A DNA stretch of 64,000 nt from Barnesiella merdipullorum. Its GTDB lineage: Bacteria; Bacteroidota; Bacteroidia; Bacteroidales; Barnesiellaceae. The DNA lies in the NCBI GenBank assembly GCA_019116365.1, contig DXBT01000014.1, forward strand, positions 37,863-101,862. The letters run 5' to 3'. The position numbers and the translations under genes were made by a program. The notes under the pieces were generated by a model. It worked only from the letters and a program-made list of their open reading frames with translations, did no database searches and was not told the origin of the DNA. Shown piece by piece: positions 41,557 to 50,442 of the stretch. The stretch's first letter is position 1; each line of letters begins with the position of its first letter.

Positions 41557-42759
41557 ATGAAACAAATCATCACCCATTTTACAGACGATGACCTGTACAA
41601 GTTTACCATGTGCTGCGCCGTAATCGACAACTTCCCGAGGGCACAGGTAAAATATACCTTCACCGACCGTGACAATACCATCTACCCCACCGGTTTTGCC
41701 CAAGCCTTGAGCGAACAGATAGAGATGCTGGACTCGGTCACCATCACCGACGACGAGATCGATTTCATGAAACGTCAGTGCCGCTACATACCCACCTGGT
41801 TCTATACCTATCTGAAAGGGTTTCGCTATAATCACAAATGGGTGAAGGTACACCAGGACGACGAAGGTCACCTGCATGTCGATATCGAAGGGTCGTGGGC
41901 CAACACCATCCTGCTGGAAGTGAAACTGCTGGCCATCATCTCGGAACTCTATTACACCATGACCGGGCAAGACTCCTGTTTCGACTACCCGGCATACTAC
42001 CAAAAGACCTACGCCAAGGGCAAGCAACTGCTGGAAGCCGGTTGTGTATTCAGCGATTTCGGTACCCGTCGCCGGGCCTCGTTCGAAAGCGAAGATACCG
42101 TGGTACGCGCCATGAAAGAGTGCGACCACAGCCAAGAATGGCCGGGACGCTTCGTGGGCACCAGCAACGTCTATCTGGCCATGAAGCACGATTTGCTGCC
42201 GATAGGCACCATGGCCCACGAGTTTATCTGTGCCATTGGCGGCATGTATGGCCCGCAAATGGCCAACCACATTGCCATGAACTACTGGCGCAACACCTTC
42301 AGGGGAGCCTTGGGTACGTTCCTCTACGACAGCTTCGGGTGGGACATCTTCAGCCTCAACTTCTCGGAAGACTTTGCCAACCTCTTCAAGGGGTTGCGCA
42401 TCGACAGCGGCGACAACTACGAGCAACTGATGAAGATTGTAGAGAAATATCGCTCGCTGGGTATCGACCCCAAGAGCAAACAGATTATCTTCAGCAACGC
42501 CTTGAATACCCAGCAGGCCATCAAGATACAGCAATATGCCCGGGATTACTGCCAACCCTCATTCGGCATAGGCACTCACTTCACCAACGACTTCGACGGG
42601 GTGAAGCCCATGAATATCGTAATCAAGCTCATTGCCGCAAAGATTACCGAGTCGTGGTCGTTCTATAACGACACTTGCAAGATAAGCGAAGACGACGGGA
42701 AACACACCGGGAATGTAGAGGTAATCGACCGCTTCATGAAGGCCCTCCACATGAAATAG
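41557..42759 (+). CDS. pncB: Nicotinate phosphoribosyltransferase
   Basis: A 400-residue enzyme that makes nicotinate mononucleotide from nicotinate and PRPP, using ATP, in NAD salvage. Motifs include DDLYKFTMCCAV, SDFGTRRRASFE, TSNVYLAMKHDLLPIGTMAH (active-site His region) and GLRIDSGDNYEQLMKI. Length is typical for bacterial PncB. It stands alone; the gap from the tRNA-Gln terminator to its ATG (about 210 nt) contains a TACATCTTTG promoter-like sequence at 41429-41438. Confidence 0.96.
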   Translation: MKQIITHFTDDDLYKFTMCCAVIDNFPRAQVKYTFTDRDNTIYPTGFAQALSEQIEMLDSVTITDDEIDFMKRQCRYIPTWFYTYLKGFRYNHKWVKVHQDDEGHLHVDIEGSWANTILLEVKLLAIISELYYTMTGQDSCFDYPAYYQKTYAKGKQLLEAGCVFSDFGTRRRASFESEDTVVRAMKECDHSQEWPGRFVGTSNVYLAMKHDLLPIGTMAHEFICAIGGMYGPQMANHIAMNYWRNTFRGALGTFLYDSFGWDIFSLNFSEDFANLFKGLRIDSGDNYEQLMKIVEKYRSLGIDPKSKQIIFSNALNTQQAIKIQQYARDYCQPSFGIGTHFTNDFDGVKPMNIVIKLIAAKITESWSFYNDTCKISEDDGKHTGNVEVIDRFMKALHMK

Positions 42760-42834
42760 ACGTCGGCCCGATTGGCCTATCCGCCAAGCCTCAGCGTGAT
42801 TGCAAACGACAAACCGATATCGTCGCATAAAAAA

Positions 42835-42865
42835 CCGGGAGCAGGACCTTAAGTCCTGCCCCCGG
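42835..42865. terminator. Bidirectional hairpin between pncB and the NigD-like gene
   Basis: CCGGGAGCAGGAC pairs with GTCCTGCCCCCGG (one mismatch) around CTTAA, with A/T-rich flanks. It serves two convergent genes; the T-runs are modest. Confidence 0.65.
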
Positions 42866-42887
42866 CAATTATTTACTTAGCATTAAA

Positions 42888-43652
42888 TCACTTTACATAC
42901 ATAGCAGCCACGTTCTGCTCATGGGTCTGGGACGATGATCGCCCGGCATTGCCGTCACTGGAACTGTCGTCGAAATCACAGGTGTAAGTCTCGTTACCAT
43001 GCGAGGTGCGCACATCAATCTTCAACCCCTTCAGGTCGGGAAACTCGGCATAGATATCGTCCAACCGGAAAGAGGCTACCCCCCACAAATAACGATCCAC
43101 GTCGAGATCGTTCATGCGGTTATGACGGAATTTCAAATGAAGATACCCCTCACTGTCGGGAGCCGATGCCAGCGAATAGTCGCGCACGAGATTAATCATG
43201 TGCTTCTCCTGCCCGGCGCCACGCATCTCGAACTGCAGGGTCAGATACTTGTCGCTCGACCACATGCCCATCACGTTGATGGGATCGTTGCCTATACTGT
43301 CGGTTGTCTCGGGAGTGATGGGTATAATATTCTTGACCAGCACCGAGTCGATATCGTTGACAAGAATATAGTAGTCATACCCTTCGCGGTGCTCGTCGAG
43401 GAAGGTAAAGTTGACAATCACCCGCTGTCCGTTCTTTTTCAGATAACTCGGCAGCCTGTCGCCATTCGAGGGGAAAAGCGTCTTTTTGTCGTCCATCTGG
43501 ATATAGGGCTCGGACCCCTCTTCGACCACCATATCGCCTATCGCATAGGAGTAGGGAACATAATAGTAATCCTCATCGTTGTTACACGATGCCAGGCCGC
43601 ACGACAGCAACGCACCCAGCAATCCGGCCCATAAAATGTGTTTCATCTTCAT
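42888..43652 (-). CDS. NigD-like lipoprotein
   Basis: A 254-residue protein with signal peptide and lipobox LASC (Cys23), followed by NNDEDYYYVPYSYAIGDM. That start and the two beta-rich domains behind it are characteristic of the NigD/NigD1 family of Bacteroidota. NigD was described as an immunity-associated protein in a Prevotella bacteriocin locus, but most homologues have no bacteriocin neighbour, as here. The C-terminal tail (SSSDGNAGRSSSQTHEQNVA) is a disordered Ser-rich stretch. It probably sits on the outer membrane. Confidence 0.85.
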   Translation of the reverse strand: MKMKHILWAGLLGALLSCGLASCNNDEDYYYVPYSYAIGDMVVEEGSEPYIQMDDKKTLFPSNGDRLPSYLKKNGQRVIVNFTFLDEHREGYDYYILVNDIDSVLVKNIIPITPETTDSIGNDPINVMGMWSSDKYLTLQFEMRGAGQEKHMINLVRDYSLASAPDSEGYLHLKFRHNRMNDLDVDRYLWGVASFRLDDIYAEFPDLKGLKIDVRTSHGNETYTCDFDDSSSDGNAGRSSSQTHEQNVAAMYVK

Positions 43653-43813
43653 ATATCTTTCGGTTTTTAGATTTATCTGTTTTTATGAGATAAACGGGCC
43701 TTGAGGGTAAATACTGCATCGGCGATTGTTAAAGAGTGAAAAACAATTTTTCTATCACCTCCCATGCAGTATTTTTACATCGTTGCATTTATTATATGAT
43801 AGGAATTCACACC

Positions 43814-44371
43814 ATGAACGAAGCAGAGCTGGTAAGAGGGTGCAAGCAGAAAGAGCCTGCGGCGCAAGCCGAACTCTACCGGCGATATGCCGGACAGCTG
43901 TTTGCCCTCTGTATTCGCTATGCCGGCAATCGCGAGGCGGCCGAAGACCTGCTTCACGATGGATTCCTCAAGGTATTCACCTCGTTCGACAAGTTCGACT
44001 ACCGGGGTGAGGGTTCTTTAAAGGCCTGGTTGTGCCGCATCATGGTAAACACGGCATTGGAAGAGGCGAGAAAACAGGCGCAACACATCGACCTCGATCT
44101 CGACGAGGCCCCCGAGGTGGCCGACCCCGACTCGCTCGACGACAGCCTCGTGCAGGAGATTGCGCCCGAGGTTCTGCTCCGTTTCATCTCGGAGCTGCCC
44201 GACGGGTATCGCACGGTTTTCAACCTCTTCACCTTTGAGAACAAATCGCATAAGGAGATAGCCCGACTGCTGCACATCAACGAGAAGAGCTCTTCGTCGC
44301 AACTATTTCGGGCCCGAACCTTGCTGATGAACAGAATAAAGGAGTATTTGTCGAAACATGGAGACGAATAA
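43814..44371 (+). CDS. ECF-type RNA polymerase sigma factor (first module)
   Basis: A 185-residue sigma factor starting at MNEAELVRGCKQKEPAAQ. Sigma-70 region 2 (about 20-85: YAGNREAAEDLLHDGFLKVF) and region 4 (about 120-175: NKSHKEIARLLHINEKSSSS) are clear. It has the ECF layout without regions 1 and 3. The following gene overlaps by 14 nt and encodes a membrane protein that may be its anti-sigma factor. Upstream Met codons lack region 2 context and are less likely starts. Confidence 0.92.
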   Translation: MNEAELVRGCKQKEPAAQAELYRRYAGQLFALCIRYAGNREAAEDLLHDGFLKVFTSFDKFDYRGEGSLKAWLCRIMVNTALEEARKQAQHIDLDLDEAPEVADPDSLDDSLVQEIAPEVLLRFISELPDGYRTVFNLFTFENKSHKEIARLLHINEKSSSSQLFRARTLLMNRIKEYLSKHGDE

Positions 44372-45698
44372 AAACAAAGACTGGAGAGAAAGCTGGCAGA
44401 AACAGCTCGACGACTATTCGGTCACACCCCCACCCCAAGTGTGGGAGAAGCTGAACGAAGAGCTCGCCCCCCGTATGCGGGTGGGGCGAAGAGCCGTTTT
44501 GTGGGCTGCTGCCGCCTGCATTGCCGTTCTGGTGGGCACTTTTGTAGGGTTGCAATACCTGTCGCCGGGAGTCCCTTCGCACGAAGTCCGGCTCCAGACC
44601 GCTCACACCAGCCAGCCGACGGTTGCCCCACAACCGGCAGCCGACGACAAGCCGGCTCTTGCCTCCACAGAGCAACCGTTATATGCTCAAACCGAACACC
44701 ACACCACCCCCGTTGCCGACTCTGACGACAGCCCCGAATATGCTCCCACTCAAGTCAATATCCCGACCAGCAAACCCAGCGAGGCAGCTCTCGTGGATGA
44801 GCCAACCGACTCGTCGGAAAAGGTTCCTTCAAAGGATGAAGCCCCCAAGTCGGTCAACCCAACCAAGGAATCTCAGCCACACCCCACCGCGCCCCGCACC
44901 CGAGAACGGGAGCAACGATACAGCCTGTCGGCCAACGAGACCGGCACAACGACTTACCCTCGCAGAGAATCGAGCCATCGTGCCCAAGAGGGTTGGACCG
45001 TGGGCCTTTCGCTGGGCAACAGCTTGATTACCGCAGCCGACAACCGCAACGGATTCGGCAATCTGGCACCCTATGCTGCAGCCGATATGGCCAGTCTCCC
45101 CGCAAGTGCCGGCAGCAACCCGGTAAACGAGAAAGAGGACTCGCCCTACCAGCACGTGATGCTGCAAAACCTCAATGCCCAGCCTACCACCGATGTGAAA
45201 CACCATTTCCCCGTATCGGTGGGTATTACGGTACAGAAGTCGCTCAACCCGGTACTCGCCCTCGAAACGGGGGTGGTATATACCTACCTGGCCTCTGACC
45301 TCACGGCCGGCGACGCCACCTACTATACGCAGAAACAACAACTGCATTACTTGGGTATCCCCCTGAAGCTCAACTGGAATTTCCTGCGTAAGCGCTACTT
45401 CAACCTCTACCTGGCCGGGGGTGGCATGGTCGAAAAGTGCGTGTATGGCGAGTTGTCGGCCCGCTACGATGTAGCCCCCCAGGCGGCACTCTCGCAAGAC
45501 GAAACCCTGAGCATCGACCCGCTGCAATGGTCGGTATCGGCTGCAGTGGGAATCACCCTCAAACTGGCACCCCACGTCAACCTCTATGCCGAGCCGGGCA
45601 TTGTCTATTATTTCGACGACGGATCGCAAGTATCGACCATCCGCAAAGAAAAGCCCTTCAACATCAACCTGCAAGGCGGTTTACGATTCGACTTCTAA
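44358..45698 (+). CDS. Membrane-spanning protein with C-terminal outer-membrane barrel-like domain
   Basis: A 446-residue protein. Residues 1-45 are cytoplasmic (NKDWRESWQKQLDDYSVTPP, PQVWEKLNEELA), then a helix (AVLWAAAACIAVLVGTFVGL) and a long Pro/Ser/Thr-rich linker. The last ~200 residues form beta strands (HHFPVSVGITVQKSLNPVLA, YLGIPLKLNWNFL) ending in F at LRFDF, like a PorT/outer-membrane barrel. Similar proteins next to ECF sigma genes in Bacteroidota could act as anti-sigma factors that sense envelope state. It overlaps the sigma gene by 14 nt, so production is coupled. Confidence 0.75.
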   Translation: METNKNKDWRESWQKQLDDYSVTPPPQVWEKLNEELAPRMRVGRRAVLWAAAACIAVLVGTFVGLQYLSPGVPSHEVRLQTAHTSQPTVAPQPAADDKPALASTEQPLYAQTEHHTTPVADSDDSPEYAPTQVNIPTSKPSEAALVDEPTDSSEKVPSKDEAPKSVNPTKESQPHPTAPRTREREQRYSLSANETGTTTYPRRESSHRAQEGWTVGLSLGNSLITAADNRNGFGNLAPYAAADMASLPASAGSNPVNEKEDSPYQHVMLQNLNAQPTTDVKHHFPVSVGITVQKSLNPVLALETGVVYTYLASDLTAGDATYYTQKQQLHYLGIPLKLNWNFLRKRYFNLYLAGGGMVEKCVYGELSARYDVAPQAALSQDETLSIDPLQWSVSAAVGITLKLAPHVNLYAEPGIVYYFDDGSQVSTIRKEKPFNINLQGGLRFDF

Positions 45699-45827
45699 CG
45701 AACTGCAAGTCAAACGGCTTACCCGAAGGTCAAAAATATTTCCCACTTTTTTTGTTACAAAGCCGATAGTCGTTCGTTACTTTTACAGAAATAGAAAGAG
45801 AAACGAACCCCGTCCTACGACCCGCTC

Positions 45828-46337
45828 ATGAAACAGGAACCGCTGCTATCGGCCTTTACCCGTCTGCGAGACAATCTGCTCTCAATGTCGCGTCGGATTC
45901 TTCAAGACGAAGACGACGCCACCGATGCCGTCCAGGACGCCTTTTGCCGCCTGTGGCCCCTGCGGGGTAAAATCAAGGACGAGAGGGAGGCGTCGGCTCT
46001 GACCGTCACTACCACCCGAAACCTCTGTATCGACCGGGTGCGGCAGAAATCGCGATTTACCGAGTATGACCCCGAAAGTTACGATCTCTGCGACGAAGAA
46101 ACGACGGTCGAAAGCGATGCCGTGAGCGAACGATTCGCTGCGGTGAAACGGCTCATCGACCAGGAACTCACCGAGAACCAACGGACCATTCTCGAGATGC
46201 GCGACTTTCGCGGACTCGAAATCGACGAGATTGCCTCGCAACTGCACATGCAACCGACAGCCGTGCGCATGAACCTGTCGAGAGCTCGGAAAACCATTCG
46301 TGAACAATATAAAAAACTGAATAACCATGACCGGTAA
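45828..46337 (+). CDS. ECF-type RNA polymerase sigma factor (second module)
   Basis: A 169-residue sigma-70 family factor: region 2 at about 15-80 (ILQDEDDATDAVQDAFCRLW) and region 4 at about 105-160 (ENQRTILEMRDFRGLEIDEI). It is only distantly like the sigma encoded 2 kb upstream. The next gene overlaps by 11 nt and encodes a likely anti-sigma factor. This block of five genes ends at the terminator at 48204. Confidence 0.92.
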   Translation: MKQEPLLSAFTRLRDNLLSMSRRILQDEDDATDAVQDAFCRLWPLRGKIKDEREASALTVTTTRNLCIDRVRQKSRFTEYDPESYDLCDEETTVESDAVSERFAAVKRLIDQELTENQRTILEMRDFRGLEIDEIASQLHMQPTAVRMNLSRARKTIREQYKKLNNHDR

Positions 46338-46800
46338 ACCATCGAAACTCCACCCTCGCACCCCCCACGACTGGGAGCAACTTATCGAGCGATACTACGC
46401 CGGTGAGACTTCGCTGCGCGAAGAGGAGGAACTGCGCCGCTACCTCTTTTCGAAAGAGTCGGGCGACCGCTACAACGACACCCGGGCCGTGCTTTCGTTT
46501 ACCGAGACCGGCCGACGCATCGCCACGCCACGCCCACCGATGCACAAGAGTCGTCGTGTCGCACTGCACACCTGGATGAGTGCAGCCGCCTGTATCGCCC
46601 TTGTACTGGGTGGGAGCATCGCCTATATGACTGTCCCCCGAAACACCTGTGTCGCCTATGTCTATGGCGAAAAACAGACCGACCCCGAGGTGGTAATCGA
46701 GCAGATGCGACAATCGGTATCGCAATTTGCCTCGACCGACGACGTGACCGTAGAGAGCCAGCTCGATGCCATATTCTCACCTCTTGAAAACCAACCTTAA
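46327..46800 (+). CDS. Probable anti-sigma factor, single-pass membrane protein
   Basis: A 157-residue protein. The N-terminal part (DWEQLIERYYAGETSLREEE, ELRRYLFS) is the kind of helical region that anti-sigma factors use to hold sigma, and a membrane helix lies at about 84-101 (WMSAAACIALVLGGSIAYM). A ~55-residue tail would be outside. It overlaps the sigma gene by 11 nt. The role is inferred from position and layout; there is no zinc motif. Confidence 0.7.
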   Translation: MTGKPSKLHPRTPHDWEQLIERYYAGETSLREEEELRRYLFSKESGDRYNDTRAVLSFTETGRRIATPRPPMHKSRRVALHTWMSAAACIALVLGGSIAYMTVPRNTCVAYVYGEKQTDPEVVIEQMRQSVSQFASTDDVTVESQLDAIFSPLENQP

Positions 46801-46810
46801 AACGTTTGTC

Positions 46811-47269
46811 ATGATGAAACCGTTTTACAGAATACTTCTCATCGGTTGCCTGCTCCTCGGGTATATACCTGTGTCTATGGCTCAAAAGGGGCTGGCCGTC
46901 GCTCCCCTCTTTTCGGGGCAGTACAACCACGATAAGCAGGCAGTGGTCGTACTTATCAAAGGCAAGAAGCTGAAACCCTATAACCTTTCGCTCTTCCACA
47001 GCCTCACCATCACCGACCGCCCCGACGATGTGGCCCTGTTCGAAGCGGCCGTGCGCGTCGATAGTTCCAAAGCCGAAAACAGCGAAACGGTAAAATCGGG
47101 CGACAATACCATAGCCGGGTATTACCAACTGCCACCAGCCTCGCCGGGGGGTGAAAACCGCTTTATCCTCTTCCGCAAGCTGTCGCCCGGCGACGCCACG
47201 CTCATCTATCTCGAAGGTCGCACCCAGCTCGACCGGCTTATCAACCTGTTTATCAACAAGAAACAATAA
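46811..47269 (+). CDS. Exported DUF6108-like protein
   Basis: A 152-residue protein with signal peptide (MMKPFYRILLIGCLLLGYIP, cleavage near SMAQ). The body (GLAVAPLFSGQYNHDKQAVV, VVLIKGKKLKPYNLSLFHSL) matches the DUF6108 pattern of Bacteroidota. It follows the probable anti-sigma gene by 10 nt, which suggests the sigma factor also controls it. No enzyme motif is visible. An in-frame Met further upstream lies inside the previous gene and is rejected. Confidence 0.75.
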   Translation: MMKPFYRILLIGCLLLGYIPVSMAQKGLAVAPLFSGQYNHDKQAVVVLIKGKKLKPYNLSLFHSLTITDRPDDVALFEAAVRVDSSKAENSETVKSGDNTIAGYYQLPPASPGGENRFILFRKLSPGDATLIYLEGRTQLDRLINLFINKKQ

Positions 47270-47283
47270 AAACAAACAACTAT

Positions 47284-48183
47284 ATGAAACCTATCCTTGC
47301 ACTTTTGCCCACCATGTTACTCGCCCTGCCCCTTGGGGCTGCCGAGTGCGACACGACAGTCATCTTTAACCAAAAAGAGATTCTCATCAAAGACTCGGCC
47401 GATATCGTCTCGGTCTCGGTATATGAGGGAGAGAAGCCCTACACTAAATTCTACGAGTCGCGCTTTATCGACGGCAAGCGACAAACCTCGTGGGAGCTAT
47501 CCGAATCGGTATCGTTCCCCTTCTCGGACCTCATCACCGGGAAGAAAAAAGAGAAACGCAAACGCTTCGACCCGCACTGGTCGGGAGTCGGGTTCGGATT
47601 CTGCAACGGCATGGGCAACGGCTTGCGATTCCTCAACAACCCCAACGGCATTTCGCTCGACTTCTCGGGGTCGTTCGAGATATTCTGGAACTTCATCACG
47701 ATTTACACCCCAATCCACAGTAATAACTGGGGTTTTGTTACCGGACTGGGTATCGACTGGCGCAACTATGTCATGAACGAAAACCGCTACTTCGTCAAAC
47801 AAGACGGAAAGATCAGCATCGTGCCTTGCCCCGAAGGTGCCGACCTCGACTTCTCTCGCCTGAAGACCGTCGATCTCACCGTGCCTCTGCTCGTCGAATG
47901 GCAAACTCATAAGTTCCTGCACGGCCCGATATTCTTCTCGCTGGGCCCGGTTATCGGCATCAAAACCTACAGCAGCACAAAGACTATCTATAAAACAGAC
48001 GGCAACAAGGTAAAACTATTCGAGAAAAACATCAAGCCCAACCCCATCAACCTCGATATTATGGCTCAAGGCGGATATGGCACGTTTGGTTTCTATGTGA
48101 AACTGTCGCCCTTCAACATCATGCAACAGAGCCGGGCACCCCAAATGCGCAGCTTCTCGGCCGGGGTAATGCTCCACTTCTAA
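47284..48183 (+). CDS. Outer-membrane beta-barrel protein, PorT-like
   Basis: A 299-residue protein with signal peptide (first ~19 residues, LGAAEC). The N-terminal part contains DTTVIFNQKEILIKDSADIV and a region of charge (KKKEKRKRFDP). From residue ~100 alternating strands lead to a final strand ending in Phe (MRSFSAGVMLHF), as in outer-membrane barrels. It is the last gene of the second ECF module, 14 nt after the DUF6108-like gene, and may be a target of that regulatory circuit. Confidence 0.8.
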   Translation: MKPILALLPTMLLALPLGAAECDTTVIFNQKEILIKDSADIVSVSVYEGEKPYTKFYESRFIDGKRQTSWELSESVSFPFSDLITGKKKEKRKRFDPHWSGVGFGFCNGMGNGLRFLNNPNGISLDFSGSFEIFWNFITIYTPIHSNNWGFVTGLGIDWRNYVMNENRYFVKQDGKISIVPCPEGADLDFSRLKTVDLTVPLLVEWQTHKFLHGPIFFSLGPVIGIKTYSSTKTIYKTDGNKVKLFEKNIKPNPINLDIMAQGGYGTFGFYVKLSPFNIMQQSRAPQMRSFSAGVMLHF

Positions 48184-48203
48184 AATACCTGTTCATACGA
48201 CTC

Positions 48204-48242
48204 AGCCGGATAGAAATCGAATGTTTCTATCCGGCTTCTTTA
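48204..48242 (+). terminator. Terminator of the second ECF module
   Basis: A perfect 13-bp stem (AGCCGGATAGAAA, 48204-48216, with 48224-48236) and 7-nt loop, followed by TCTTTAT. Confidence 0.9.
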
Positions 48243-48373
48243 TGCATCTTAAATATGAATATTTATTCTATAATTCGATAAAATGCGTTTATTTATTCAA
48301 ATTTAGCGGAATTTAGTGGGGGTATATCTGCATTATTATTACATTTGCAGGGTCAAATTACAACAGAATCATC

Positions 48374-49903
48374 ATGGACGAAAAAACCAAAATACCTGCT
48401 CCACTTATTGCACTCATTCCCTTGGTCGTACTCGTAGGGCTACTGGCCATGGTCATCCCCACCTTTGGGAGCGACGCCCTGCTGGGCGGCAGCCAGGTGT
48501 CGCTGCTTGTCGCCTCGGCCGTGTGTGTGGCCATTGCCATGGGAGGCTACAACTACAAGTGGAGTGTACTCGAGGAAGGTATGGCCAAAAACATCAAGAA
48601 GGTAACACCGGCCATCATCATCCTGCTGCTCATCGGTGCCATCTCGGGTACCTGGATGCTCAGCGGGGTGGTCCCCACGCTTATCTCCTACGGGTTGAAC
48701 ATTCTGTCGCCCCGATTCTTCCTGGCCTCGTGCTGCATCATCTGCGCCATTGTCTCGATTATAACGGGTAGTTCGTGGACGACCATCGCCACCATAGGAG
48801 TTGCTCTGCTGGGAATAGGCAAAGCCATGGGATTCGATGCCGGATGGATTGCCGGAGCCATCATTTCGGGGGCCTACTTCGGCGACAAAATCTCACCCCT
48901 CTCCGACACCACGGTACTCGCCTCGTCCACCACAGGCACCAAGCTGTTTACCCACATACGCTACATGCTGATTACCACCGTACCTTCGATGGTCATCACT
49001 CTCATTATCTTTACCGTGGCCGGGCTCTCGATGAGCCATACCGACAGTGCGCAAAGTGCCCTCTTTGCCGACACGCTGGCTCAGAAATTCAATCTCTCGC
49101 CCTGGTTGCTGCTGGTTCCCCTCATCACGGGAGTTCTTATTCTGGCCAAGCTCCCCACTATCATCACCCTTTTCATTTCGTCGGTGATAGCAGGTATCTG
49201 TATTCTGATATTCCAGCCCCACATTCTGCTGCAAATCGCCTCAAGCGAGAGCCTCGACTTCGCCACCGGTTTTAAGGGGCTGATGACCTCGGTATTCGGC
49301 AGTACCGCTCTATCGACGGGGCACCCCGAAATCGATGCCCTGGTAGCCACCCGAGGCATGCGGGGCATGATGGATACCATCTGGCTCATCATCTGCGCCA
49401 TGTGTTTCGGTGGAGTGATGTCGGCCAGTCACATGATACGCAGCATCACCAACCTCTTCGTTCGGTTTGTCAAAAAACCCAAAAGCGCCGTGTGTTCGAC
49501 CGTAGGGGCTGGGCTCTTTTTCAACGCCTGCACCGCCGACCAGTATCTGTCGATTATACTCACGGGAAATCTGTTCAAGGAGTTGTATCACAACCGCGGG
49601 ATGGAGAGCCGACTGCTCAGCCGCACCGTAGAAGATTCGGTCACGGTCACCTCGGTACTTATTCCCTGGAACTCCTGCGGCATGACCCAGGCCACCGTGT
49701 TGGGAGTGGGAACACTCACCTATCTGCCCTACTGTTTCTTCAATCTGCTGAGTCCCCTCATGTCGATACTCGTCGTGTTCTCCGGGTTTAAGATAAAACA
49801 GAGCTTCGCCCCGTTCACAACTCAAGGAAGCGAGACCACGCAAGGCACGCACAATGCTCCGCCCGTATTCTCGTCGGGTAACTTCGCAGCACTCAAAAAA
49901 TAG
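48374..49903 (+). CDS. nhaC: Na+/H+ antiporter, NhaC family
   Basis: A 509-residue protein with about 11 to 12 membrane helices. Diagnostic regions are ITGSSWTTIATIGVALLGIG, GAYFGDKISPLSDTTVLASS and ACTADQYLSIILTGNLFKEL. NhaC exchanges Na+ for H+ across the inner membrane and helps with pH and sodium stress. A -7 box TACATTTG at 48340-48347 gives a leader of about 20 nt. It is monocistronic. Confidence 0.93.
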   Translation: MDEKTKIPAPLIALIPLVVLVGLLAMVIPTFGSDALLGGSQVSLLVASAVCVAIAMGGYNYKWSVLEEGMAKNIKKVTPAIIILLLIGAISGTWMLSGVVPTLISYGLNILSPRFFLASCCIICAIVSIITGSSWTTIATIGVALLGIGKAMGFDAGWIAGAIISGAYFGDKISPLSDTTVLASSTTGTKLFTHIRYMLITTVPSMVITLIIFTVAGLSMSHTDSAQSALFADTLAQKFNLSPWLLLVPLITGVLILAKLPTIITLFISSVIAGICILIFQPHILLQIASSESLDFATGFKGLMTSVFGSTALSTGHPEIDALVATRGMRGMMDTIWLIICAMCFGGVMSASHMIRSITNLFVRFVKKPKSAVCSTVGAGLFFNACTADQYLSIILTGNLFKELYHNRGMESRLLSRTVEDSVTVTSVLIPWNSCGMTQATVLGVGTLTYLPYCFFNLLSPLMSILVVFSGFKIKQSFAPFTTQGSETTQGTHNAPPVFSSGNFAALKK

Positions 49904-49969
49904 AGATAGCACCCTCGACCCTCATCGCACACAAGGCTCGAGAGCAATGACCGAGGTCAGTCTCTCCTC

Positions 49970-50209
49970 TCACTCCTTCTCTTCGGAGAGAGTCGTCGTG
50001 TTACTCAAGATGGTATCGGCTTTGGCCACATCGTCGGCAAAGACATTCAGCCGAATGGCTCCTACCTCCGAGTTGGTCAACGGCAATACGCTGGAGAAGA
50101 TTTCGTTCGACAAGAAACAGGGAACTCCGTTGGTCTCCAACACGTCTTTCACGATATTCGCTTCGACCGACGAGTCGAACGTACGATACAACACAATCTC
50201 TTTTTCCAT
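49970..50209 (-). CDS. DUF2007 putative signal-transducing protein
   Basis: A 79-residue cytoplasmic protein: EIVLYRTFDSSVEANIVKDV, then LETNGVPCFLSNE and GAIRLNVFADDVAKADTIL. This matches the DUF2007 (DUF2007 signal-transducing) ferredoxin-like fold, related to the C-terminal part of PII-type folds. Partner and ligand are unknown. A -7 box TATGTTTG on the minus strand at 50235-50242 gives a leader of about 20 nt. From 50243 to 50442 there is only a short CTACACCC repeat (three copies near 50430). Confidence 0.85.
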   Translation of the reverse strand: MEKEIVLYRTFDSSVEANIVKDVLETNGVPCFLSNEIFSSVLPLTNSEVGAIRLNVFADDVAKADTILSNTTTLSEEKE

Positions 50210-50442
50210 AATAGGGGTATTTTAGGTAGTTATCCAAACATAGCGAAAGGCGAGAGCAGAGGCAAATGAAAACGTGGTTTTCCAGTTTGGCACTGCCAGC
50301 CGCATCCCATAATCCAAATATAGGTAAAATTCACCAAAAAAGCAAATAGAATCACAGAAGTTTCAGACTCTGCCGGACGAATCTCACCACACGCTATTAT
50401 CATAACGCGTTTAACAGGGAAAATCCCTACACCCCTACACCC

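Noticed and set aside
41035..42555. Minus-strand frame across the tRNA-Gln and pncB
   Set aside because: It runs through a tRNA gene, a terminator and a clear nicotinate phosphoribosyltransferase on the other strand.
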